Assembly: GCF_013387465.1 (NCBI RefSeq)
Contig: NZ_VYGV01000016.1
Span: 368,872 to 432,871 of the forward strand
Reading direction: 5' to 3'
Source: Hydrogenophaga aromaticivorans
Lineage (GTDB): Bacteria; Pseudomonadota; Gammaproteobacteria; Burkholderiales; Burkholderiaceae_C
DNA: 64,000 bases
Shown here: piece by piece, positions 41,414-48,587 of the stretch
Layout: the number at the start of each line of letters is the position of its first letter
How positions within the stretch are numbered: position 1 is the stretch's first letter
Position numbers and translations under genes: made by a program
Notes under the pieces: generated by a model
Told to the model about the DNA's origin: nothing
The model's input: the letters and a program-made list of their open reading frames with translations, nothing else
Databases searched by the model: none

Positions 41414-42514
41414 TCAGGCCGGTGGCAGCTTGAAGGTGGAACGCTGGCCCAGGTGCTGGCGGTTCGTGCGCAGCCAGGCGTCGGTCGTGGCGCGGCCGAT
41501 GTCGTGCAGCTGGGACAGAAAGGCCCAGTCGGTCTGCGTCTTGCTGGTGGCGCCGAACTGCGCGAGCTGGACTTCGGCGTCGAGCCGGTGCAGGCGCAGG
41601 TCGTCCACGCGCTGGAACAGCGGGCGCCGGTAGGCGCTGTCGGGGCGCCCGGCGTCCTGCAGCAGTTCCTTGAGCAGGCCGATGGTGCGCAGCTCCTTGA
41701 GCAGGCTGGCGTTGAAGGTGACTTCGCTGGCGCGGTCGAGGATCTCGCTGGCCTGGGTGGGCACAGCCTCGCGCCGGCTGGGGTTGATCTGCACCAGCAG
41801 CAGGTCATCGGCCGCGGTCTCGCTGATCAGCGGCAGCAGCGAGGGGTTGCCGGCGTAACCACCGTCCCAGTAGGCCTCGCCGTCGATCTCCACCGCCTGG
41901 AACAGCAGCGGCAGGCAGGCCGAGGCCAGCACCATGTCGGCGGTGAGTTCGCCCTGGCGAAAGATGCGCAGGTCGCCGGTGGCCACGTGCGTGGCGGCGA
42001 CGAAGAGCTGGGTGCGGTTGCAGGCGCGCACGCGCTCGAAGTCCACTGTCCCGGTCAGGATGTCGCGCAGCGGGTTCAGGTTCAGCGGGTTGAACTGGTA
42101 GGGCGACAACTGGCTGCCGACGGCTTGCGCGAGGTTCTGCCAGGGCGCGACCACCGCCTGCAGCCACGGATGGCCCAGGCCCAGCAGCTGGCCCATCGGC
42201 CCCGCCGCCAGGGCGTGGAACGGCGAGGACTCGGCGACCCGCTTCCAGAAGCGGCGCAGGCCGGCGCGGGCGCCTTCGCGGCCGCCTTCCATCAGCCCGG
42301 CGGCCAGCGCCACGGCGTTCATGGCGCCGGCGCTGGTGCCGCTGATGCCGGCGATCTCCAGCGTCTCGTCTTCCAGCAGGCGGTCGAGCACGCCCCAGGT
42401 GAAAGCACCGTGGGAGCCGCCGCCTTGCAGGGCGAGGTCGATCAGCTGGTGGCCGCCGGTGGGGCGGGCGGGGCGCCGGGCGGCGGTGGCGGCGGGGGTG
42501 CGTCGGGTGGCCAT
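41414..42514 (-). CDS. Patatin-like phospholipase family protein
   Basis: A 366-residue patatin-fold lipase. It shows the oxyanion motif LQGGGSHGAFTWGVL, the nucleophile motif GISGTSAGAM and the catalytic Asp in YWDGGYAGNPSLL. Such proteins hydrolyse phospholipids or other lipids. I begin it at ATG 42,514, with AGAGAAG ahead; the upstream frame is Arg/Pro-rich non-coding sequence. It is divergent from dinG and upstream of the hydrolase gene. Confidence 0.9.
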   Translation of the reverse strand: MATRRTPAATAARRPARPTGGHQLIDLALQGGGSHGAFTWGVLDRLLEDETLEIAGISGTSAGAMNAVALAAGLMEGGREGARAGLRRFWKRVAESSPFHALAAGPMGQLLGLGHPWLQAVVAPWQNLAQAVGSQLSPYQFNPLNLNPLRDILTGTVDFERVRACNRTQLFVAATHVATGDLRIFRQGELTADMVLASACLPLLFQAVEIDGEAYWDGGYAGNPSLLPLISETAADDLLLVQINPSRREAVPTQASEILDRASEVTFNASLLKELRTIGLLKELLQDAGRPDSAYRRPLFQRVDDLRLHRLDAEVQLAQFGATSKTQTDWAFLSQLHDIGRATTDAWLRTNRQHLGQRSTFKLPPA

Positions 42515-42627
42515 GCAGTCTTCTCTCTGTGTCGGGGCTCGGGCATTGTGCAGTGCAACCGGGCATGGCCCGCCGCCGCGCCGGGCGGTGCCGGTCTGGG
42601 ACAATCGACTTTTGTTTCCGGCCCCGC

Positions 42628-44970
42628 ATGTCCACTCCCACCGATACCCCCGACGTTTCCGCTGCCGATGCCGGCGCCCTGCCGGCGGGTCCGCTGGCGC
42701 GCGAGGCGCTGGCCCTGGCCGCTTTCGACCACGTGGTGTCGCACGCGCCGGGCTTTCGTGTGCGCGCCGGCCAGCGCGAAATGGCGGCGCTGATCGCGCA
42801 CACACTGAGCGGCGTCTCGCTCGGCGATGGTTCGGTGAGCGGCGAGGCCGGTTTGCCGGAGCGTGGCATCGCGGTGGTGCAGGCCGGCACGGGCGTGGGC
42901 AAGTCAGCGGCCTATGTGTCCACAGTGATCCCGCTCGCGCTGGCGCAGCAGAAGCGCGTGATCATCTCCACCGCCACCGTGGCGCTGCAGGAGCAGCTGA
43001 TTGCGAAAGACCTGCCGGCACTGGCCGCGGCGCTGCCCGAGCCGTTCACCTATTCGCTCGCCAAAGGGCGCGGCCGCTACGTCTGCCGCCTGAAGCTGGA
43101 CCAGCTCAGTGGCGGCGACGCGGCCAGCGCCGACCTGTTTGAAAGCGACGACGCCAGCGAGACCGCCGACGCCTCGGCCTCCGGCATCGCGGCGCACACC
43201 GTGGCCTCGGCCGCGGCCAGTGCGCGCGCCGCCGAACGCTGGGGTGAACGCGCCAAGGTCTATGCGAAATGGACCGGGCAACTGGACGGCGGCGCCTGGG
43301 ATGGCGACCGCGACCGGCTCGACGAGCCGCCCGAGGGCGAACTCTGGAGTCCTGTGGCCGCCGAGCGCCACAGCTGCACCGCGCGCCACTGCCCGAGCTA
43401 CAACAGCTGCAGCTACTACCAGGCGCGCGCCAAGCTGGCGCAGTCGCAGGTGATCGTGGTGAACCACGACCTCCTGCTCTCCACGCTGGGCCTGCACGCG
43501 CTGCCCGCGCCGGAAGACTGTTACCTCGTGTTCGACGAGGCGCACCACCTGGGCGCGGTGGCGCAGGGCCAGTTCAGCGAAAGCATGGACCTGATGCGCA
43601 GCCAGTGGCTGGACCGCCTGCCGCGCGCGGTGGACGAGGTGGCCGGCGCGCTGCAGCACACGCCGGGTGTGGACGTGGCCTTGCTCGCACGCGAGATGAA
43701 GGGCGCGCAGGGCGAGCTGGCGCGGCTGGCGATGGCGCGCATTGGCGCGCTGCCGGCGTGGGCCGTGCTCACCGGGCGTGCGCCCAGAAGCACGCCGGCG
43801 CGTGGCGGTTTCGACGCCGCCGGCGCGCCGGTGGTGGAGCGTTTCGAAGGCGGCGCGCTGCCACCGGAGTGGATGGAAAGCATTTCGTTGCTGCACAGCC
43901 GCGCCAGCGCCTTGCTGAAGGTGATGGAAGCGCTGGCCACGCAGCTCAAGGCCAACGCGCGCGACAACCCGGGCGACGCCGCGCGCTGCGCCCGGCTCTA
44001 CAGCCGCCTGGGCGTGCTCGCGCCGCGCCTGCAGCACGCGCAGGCCACGGCCGAACTCTGGCTGCAGGACCCGGCCGCGGGCCAGCCGCCGCTGGCCAAG
44101 TGGCTGGAAGCCGGCATCCAGCACGGGCTGGTCACGCTCACCGCCCACGCCTGCCCGCTGCAGCCCGGCAGCCTGCTGCGCCACCAGCTCTGGAGCAAGG
44201 TCCGCGCGGCGGTGGTCACCTCGGCCTCGCTCGTCACCTGTGGCGGTTTCGACCATTTTCTGCACGAGTCCGGGCTGGCGTTTGACGACGCCGTGGTGGC
44301 GCGCGAGGTGCAGAGCCCGTTCGACCACGCGCGCCAGGGCCGCCTGGTCGTCGTGCAGACGCAAGCCGATCCGAAAGACGTGGAGGGCTACAGCCGCGAA
44401 ATGCTCGACGCGCTGATGGTCGATCTGGCCAGCGTGCAGCGCGGCGCACTGGTGCTGTTCACCTCCAAGGCGCTGATGCGGCGCGCGCAGGAACTGCTGG
44501 AGCGCGGCCTGCACCGCGACTTGCGCGACAAGGTGCTGGCGCAGGGCGAGGCCTCGCGCACCCAGCTGCTGCGCCAACACGCCGAGCGCGTGGAAGCCGG
44601 TGGCGCGTCCATCCTGTTCGGCCTGCAGTCGTTCGGCGAGGGACTCGACCTGCCGGGCGAGCTGTGCGAGTGGGTGTTCATCACCAAGCTGCCGTTTGCC
44701 TCGCCCAGCGACCCGGTGGGCCAGGCGCGGGCCGACTGGCTGAAGGCGCAAGGCCGCGATCCGTTCAGCGAGCTCGTGGTGCCCGCCACCGGCGCGCGCC
44801 TGCTGCAGTGGACCGGCAGGGCCTTGCGCAGCGAGACCGACGAAGCGGTGGTGGTTTGTTACGATGCGCGGCTGCTGCGCCAGTCGTACGGGCGGCGCAT
44901 GCTCAAGGGCCTGCCGCCGTACAAGCTGCAGCGGCGCGTGGGCGGTGTGCTCAGCGACGTGAGCGCCTGA
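42628..44970 (+). CDS. dinG: ATP-dependent DNA helicase DinG
   Basis: A 780-residue superfamily 2 helicase of the XPD/DinG type. It has Walker A (VVQAGTGVGKSAAYV), the DEAH box (VFDEAHHLG), and C-terminal motifs SFGEGLDLPGE and QWTGRALRSETDE. Cysteines suitable for the [4Fe-4S] cluster are GRYVCRLK, then HSCTARHCPSYNSCSYY. DinG unwinds 5'-3' and resolves R-loops and G-quadruplexes. The start ATG at 42,628 is close to the patatin start in the opposite direction. A hairpin follows the stop. Confidence 0.92.
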   Translation: MSTPTDTPDVSAADAGALPAGPLAREALALAAFDHVVSHAPGFRVRAGQREMAALIAHTLSGVSLGDGSVSGEAGLPERGIAVVQAGTGVGKSAAYVSTVIPLALAQQKRVIISTATVALQEQLIAKDLPALAAALPEPFTYSLAKGRGRYVCRLKLDQLSGGDAASADLFESDDASETADASASGIAAHTVASAAASARAAERWGERAKVYAKWTGQLDGGAWDGDRDRLDEPPEGELWSPVAAERHSCTARHCPSYNSCSYYQARAKLAQSQVIVVNHDLLLSTLGLHALPAPEDCYLVFDEAHHLGAVAQGQFSESMDLMRSQWLDRLPRAVDEVAGALQHTPGVDVALLAREMKGAQGELARLAMARIGALPAWAVLTGRAPRSTPARGGFDAAGAPVVERFEGGALPPEWMESISLLHSRASALLKVMEALATQLKANARDNPGDAARCARLYSRLGVLAPRLQHAQATAELWLQDPAAGQPPLAKWLEAGIQHGLVTLTAHACPLQPGSLLRHQLWSKVRAAVVTSASLVTCGGFDHFLHESGLAFDDAVVAREVQSPFDHARQGRLVVVQTQADPKDVEGYSREMLDALMVDLASVQRGALVLFTSKALMRRAQELLERGLHRDLRDKVLAQGEASRTQLLRQHAERVEAGGASILFGLQSFGEGLDLPGELCEWVFITKLPFASPSDPVGQARADWLKAQGRDPFSELVVPATGARLLQWTGRALRSETDEAVVVCYDARLLRQSYGRRMLKGLPPYKLQRRVGGVLSDVSA

Positions 44971-44984
44971 ATCCGGTGAATGTT

Positions 44985-45018
44985 CAGCCCACCTTTCTGG
45001 GCTGAGCCTGTCGAAGCC
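44985..45018 (+). repeat. Hairpin/REP-like element after dinG
   Basis: CAGCCCA pairs with TGGGCTG across CCTTTC, followed by AGCCTGTCGAAG. The GGGCTGAGCCTGTCGAAG text is a common REP-like sequence in this group of bacteria (recall). It may act as a terminator, though no T-run follows. Confidence 0.5.
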
Positions 45019-45053
45019 TTCGTCCAACCCGTCCTCAGACCGAGACCCTGCCC

Positions 45054-45524
45054 ATGATCTACGCCATCCTCAAGCTGCTCCACATCCTTGCCATCGTCGT
45101 GTGGATCGGCGGCATGGTCTTCGCCCACTTCTTCCTGCGCCCGGCCGCCCTCGCGCTGGAGCCGCCGCTGCGCATCCGCCTGATGCACGGCACGTTGCAG
45201 CGCTTTTTTGCCGCCGTGCTGGTGTCCATCGCCACCGTGCTCGTGTCGGGGCTGTGGATGATCGGCCGCCTGGCCAAGGAAACCGTGCAGGCGGGTCTGG
45301 CCTTCAACATGCCGCTGGACTGGACCATCATGGCCACGCTCGGCATCGTGATGATGGCCATCTTCGGCCACATCCGCTTTGCGCTGTACAAGCGCCTGAG
45401 CAAGGCGGTGGCGGCGAGCGACTGGCCGGCCGGCGGTGCGGCGCTGGCTTCGATCCGGACCTGGGTGGGCATCAACCTCGCCATCGGGGTGGTGATCATC
45501 GTGTTGACGCTGCTGATGGTCTGA
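45054..45524 (+). CDS. CopD-like small membrane protein
   Basis: A 156-residue protein with four hydrophobic helices. It starts MIYAILKLLHILAIVVWIGGMVF, the His-rich first helix pattern of the CopD family, and has RFALYKRLSKAV in a cytoplasmic loop. CopD relatives are linked to copper or heme handling, but small versions like this have no known role. It is followed 21 bp later by the LysE gene. Confidence 0.8.
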   Translation: MIYAILKLLHILAIVVWIGGMVFAHFFLRPAALALEPPLRIRLMHGTLQRFFAAVLVSIATVLVSGLWMIGRLAKETVQAGLAFNMPLDWTIMATLGIVMMAIFGHIRFALYKRLSKAVAASDWPAGGAALASIRTWVGINLAIGVVIIVLTLLMV

Positions 45525-45545
45525 ACATTGCCGCCGGAGTCCACC

Positions 45546-46160
45546 ATGCTCTCCCTCGAATTCCTCATCACCTCGCTCATCGTGGTTCTCATCCCCGGCA
45601 CAGGGGTGATCTTCACCGTGTCCACCGCGCTGCTGCAGGGCCGAAAGGCCGCTGTGCTGGCCTCGATGGGCTGCACGCTGGGCATCGTGCCGCACCTGCT
45701 GGCGACGATCTTCGGCCTGGCGGCGGTGATGCACACCAGCGCGCTCGCATTCGAGGTGTTGCGTTATGCGGGCGTGGCCTACCTCTTCTACGTGGCCTGG
45801 GCGACCTGGAAGGACCGCAGCGCCTTCGCGGTGGACAGCCAGGCCTCGCAGCGCTCGGGCCGCAGCATCGTGGTCAAGGCGCTGCTGTTGAACATCCTCA
45901 ACCCCAAGCTGACGATCTTTTTCCTGGCCTTCCTGCCGCAGTTCGTGGACCCGGCCGCTGCTTCGCCGCTGGGGCAGCTGTTGCTGCTGAGCGCCGTGTT
46001 CATGGCCATGACGTTCGCAGTGTTCGTGGTCTATGGCCTGCTGGCCCACGCCTTCCGAAAAGCGGTGATCGAATCGGCCCGCGTGCAGGCCTGGCTGCGC
46101 CGGGGCTTTGCCGCGGCTTTCGCCGGGCTGGGGGCCCAGCTGGCGCTGCAGGAGCGCTGA
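45546..46160 (+). CDS. LysE/RhtB-family amino-acid exporter
   Basis: A 204-residue membrane protein with six hydrophobic segments. The family motif is seen at FLITSLIVVLIPGTGVIFTVSTAL near the N-terminus, and LLNILNPKLTIFFLAFLPQFV in the middle. Family members export amino acids such as lysine, homoserine or threonine. The start ATG at 45,546 follows the CopD-like gene closely. Confidence 0.9.
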   Translation: MLSLEFLITSLIVVLIPGTGVIFTVSTALLQGRKAAVLASMGCTLGIVPHLLATIFGLAAVMHTSALAFEVLRYAGVAYLFYVAWATWKDRSAFAVDSQASQRSGRSIVVKALLLNILNPKLTIFFLAFLPQFVDPAAASPLGQLLLLSAVFMAMTFAVFVVYGLLAHAFRKAVIESARVQAWLRRGFAAAFAGLGAQLALQER

Positions 46161-46225
46161 GCGCTCAGAAGGTGCGAATGAATCCGGCGAGCCCGAGCGG
46201 GTTGGCTGGGTTCGTTCACACCTTC

Positions 46226-46546
46226 TTAAGGCTTGCCGACCACGATCTCGCTGATCTGGATCACCGGCGCGATGTCGGTGTAGTTCGGAATGTCGCCCAT
46301 GATCTCTGTCGTGTGCGGTCCGAACGAGGTCTGGAAGTCTTCGACGCTGTCGAAGAACAGGTGCCCGCTGGCGGCGTAGGTGGGTGCCGAGCCGGGTGCG
46401 CCACCGGCCAGTCCTTTGTCGACGGTGTAGTACTTGAGCGGCGCACCGAGCCGGGCTTTCACCAGCGGCATGTGTTTGTCGCGGTAGTAGTCGTGGTTGA
46501 AGTGTGTACCGGGGGTGTTGGGGTACATCACGCTGACCTTGATCAT
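46226..46546 (-). CDS. EthD-family protein
   Basis: A 106-residue dimeric alpha-beta-barrel protein (MIKVSVMYPNTPGTHFNHDYY, then HMPLVKARLG). The EthD family has a conserved HMPLV stretch as here. Such proteins are small and often of unknown reaction, some related to ring or ether degradation. It starts 25 codons inside a longer frame, at the ATG with good family match. It is convergent with lysE. Confidence 0.88.
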   Translation of the reverse strand: MIKVSVMYPNTPGTHFNHDYYRDKHMPLVKARLGAPLKYYTVDKGLAGGAPGSAPTYAASGHLFFDSVEDFQTSFGPHTTEIMGDIPNYTDIAPVIQISEIVVGKP

Positions 46547-46674
46547 GGGTTGTCTCCTGCTGGGGCGGGGGGAAGCGCGGAAGTCCGCCATCGTGCGCTT
46601 TTGTGCCGTTTCCGGCAACACCTTCGGTAACGGGTCGAGGTCCGGGTCAGGTTCGCCTTTTTCGGGAGTTCTCC

Positions 46675-46791
46675 ATGGGCCAACAGGTTTTGCAGGTGAT
46701 CGACCACCACAACGCCACGCTGACCAACATCAGCAGCTTCGGCCCGCGCACCACGGCGGTGGCAACGGCCGATGTGCAATGGGGTGACTGA
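46675..46791 (+). CDS. Possible 38-residue small protein
   Basis: A short frame (MGQQVLQVIDHHNATLTNIS...) with GGGAG seven bases before the ATG. It is the only candidate in the 46,547-46,815 gap and converges on the membrane hydrolase gene. It could be a small gene, a remnant of a longer one, or chance. No family recognised. Confidence 0.3.
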   Translation: MGQQVLQVIDHHNATLTNISSFGPRTTAVATADVQWGD

Positions 46792-46815
46792 AAGCGGGCC
46801 GGCGGCGCGTCGCCG

Positions 46816-47901
46816 CTACGGGGTGGCCGCGCCGAGCGTCGCGTGCGTATTGCCCTGGAGCCGCTGCCACAACCAGGGCAGTGCCCGCCCCAGGTCCGGG
46901 CGCATGCCGAGCTGGGTCACCGGCACGTGGCCGACGGCCGCCGGGGAGCCCAGGTCGAAGCGGAAGGTGTAGCTGGGTTCGAGGCCCATGCGCAGATCGG
47001 TCAGCAGCAGGCTGTCCCCGCCGTTGTGCAGGCTGAAGAAGCCGTGGCTGAAGGCGGCGATGCGCGCCACCGGGTCGGTGTGGCCGTGTCGCGCGATGAG
47101 ATCGCCACCGCGCGGGTACGCGGTCCAGCGCACCTCGGCCTGGTCGTCCAGCAGCGAGTAATAGCCCTCGTGGTACTGCGTGGGCGTGGTCGCCACCAGC
47201 CGCCAGAGCACGGTGTTGAAGGGCGCGGGCGTGACGAGCAGGCCTTGCGCGTCGATGCCGGCCTGCTGCAGCGAGCTGCGGGCGATGCGGTCCACGTGTT
47301 GCTGCGCGCCGAAGCTCCAGGCGAGGTAGAGCGTGCTGAGCACCAGGCCCGCAGCGTTCCAGCGCTGGCCGCGGGCGTCTTTCAGTCGCAGCGCCGCAAC
47401 CACGCCCACGATCAGCGGCACGGTGTAGGCGAGGTCGATGATGAAGATGCTGCCCACGCCGTACGGGTGGTCGCTGAAGGGCAGCAGCAGTTGCGTGCCG
47501 TAGACCGTCATGGCGTCGAGCAGCGGGTGGGTGATGAGCACCAGCCAGAGCGCCAGCGTCCAATGCCCCCATGCTCCACCGCTGCGCGGGTCGCTGCCCC
47601 CCGAGGGGGTGCGATTCCAGCTTGGGGCGGCCCGGCGCTGGAATCCGTCTGCCCGGTGGTCCAGGCGCGAGGCGATCCAGCCGAGCAGCGGTGCGGCCAA
47701 GGTCAGGAAAAACAGCGCGTGGCTCTCGGCGCGGTGCCGTGTCATGTTGAGGATGGGGTCGCCGTGGTCGATGAAGGCGTCGAGGTCGGGCAGGGTGCCC
47801 GCTACGGCACCCCACAGCGCGGCCTTCCACACAGCGGTGCGCCGGCCCATCACGGCCACGCCGACGGCGGAACCGAGCGCGATCTGGGTCAAAGAATCCA
47901 T
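46816..47901 (-). CDS. YdjM-like membrane-bound metal-dependent hydrolase (in-frame repeat inserted)
   Basis: A 361-residue protein with an N-terminal MDSLTQIALGSAVGVAVMGRRT and histidines and acids typical of the family (DLDAFIDHGDPILNMTRHRAESHALFF; HPLLDAMTVYGTQLL), plus several hydrophobic helices. The YdjM/LexA-regulated membrane hydrolase family has no well-defined substrate. Residues about 88-112 (47,566-47,640) are unlike the rest, Ser/Gly/Arg-rich, and correspond to a genomic repeat that keeps the frame. The start at 47,901 is a normal ATG. Confidence 0.88.
   Translation of the reverse strand: MDSLTQIALGSAVGVAVMGRRTAVWKAALWGAVAGTLPDLDAFIDHGDPILNMTRHRAESHALFFLTLAAPLLGWIASRLDHRADGFQRRAAPSWNRTPSGGSDPRSGGAWGHWTLALWLVLITHPLLDAMTVYGTQLLLPFSDHPYGVGSIFIIDLAYTVPLIVGVVAALRLKDARGQRWNAAGLVLSTLYLAWSFGAQQHVDRIARSSLQQAGIDAQGLLVTPAPFNTVLWRLVATTPTQYHEGYYSLLDDQAEVRWTAYPRGGDLIARHGHTDPVARIAAFSHGFFSLHNGGDSLLLTDLRMGLEPSYTFRFDLGSPAAVGHVPVTQLGMRPDLGRALPWLWQRLQGNTHATLGAATP
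47566..47640 (-). repeat. REP-like element inserted in frame in the hydrolase gene
   Basis: The stretch contains CCCCCCGAGGGGG and GCTTGGGGCGGCCCGGCG, sequences I recall as common intergenic repeats in Comamonadaceae. It is translated into a hydrophilic 25-residue insert between two membrane parts, in a place where other family members have a short loop. Confidence 0.55.
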
Positions 47902-47914
47902 GCGGGGTGTTGCG

Positions 47915-48553
47915 TCATGCCTGGACCACGATGGGGAATTCGGCGCGCAGGCCGTCGGAGCCTGCAACGAAGGGGCGCGTGAGTGCAGCCTGGCCTGGTT
48001 GGCCGAGGCGCCGCCACAAAAAGTCGCGCTCATTGCCCGGGTCACCCGCGACGTACATCTGCGTGGTCAGCAGCTCCTGGCGGTCGAGCTTGACCTTCAC
48101 GTGGATGTGCGGCGTGCGCCCGCTGTACGGTGCGGGTTTCAGGGTGCGAAAACGGTAGCGGCCGTCTTTGCCCACCGTGACCTGGCCGAAACCCTGGAAG
48201 GCCGGGTCGGCCTTGCCGCCATCGCCCGGGTGGTGGTAGTGGCCGGCCTGGTCGCATTGCCAGATTTCGACCACGGCGCCCGCCACCGGCACGCCGCGTG
48301 TGTCGGTGACCACGCCTTCGACCCAGGCCGGCTGGCCCTTGCCGTAGGCCAAGCTGCCGCTGCGCAGCAGGTCGAAGTCGGTGTCGGCCGGCAGGACCAC
48401 CGGGTAGAACGGGCCCTCGGTCTGGCTCGGGGTGGGGTGCAGGGCTTGCTGCGCCAGGGCCGGTGTGAGCCAGGCCGGGGCGGCGGTGGCGGCGAGCAGG
48501 CCGGCGCCGCGGGTGAGCAAGGCGCGGCGCGAGGGCGGGCGGTGGCTGGGCAT
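47915..48553 (-). CDS. Tat-exported intradiol ring-cleavage dioxygenase-like protein
   Basis: A 212-residue protein with a Tat-type signal (SRRALLTRGAGLLAATAAP, cleavage near ALA). The intradiol dioxygenase fold is shown by TEGPFYPV, WQCDQAGHYHHPG and the metal ligands Tyr in GHYHH, and Tyr/His/His in PYSGRTPHIHVKV. The enzyme family opens catechol rings with Fe(III). It is small and exported, unlike the cytoplasmic catechol or protocatechuate dioxygenases, and no aromatic pathway genes lie nearby. Its substrate is unknown. Confidence 0.87.
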   Translation of the reverse strand: MPSHRPPSRRALLTRGAGLLAATAAPAWLTPALAQQALHPTPSQTEGPFYPVVLPADTDFDLLRSGSLAYGKGQPAWVEGVVTDTRGVPVAGAVVEIWQCDQAGHYHHPGDGGKADPAFQGFGQVTVGKDGRYRFRTLKPAPYSGRTPHIHVKVKLDRQELLTTQMYVAGDPGNERDFLWRRLGQPGQAALTRPFVAGSDGLRAEFPIVVQA

Positions 48554-48587
48554 GGTGTCGCTCCGGTTAGACGCCCGCCTCTGCAGG

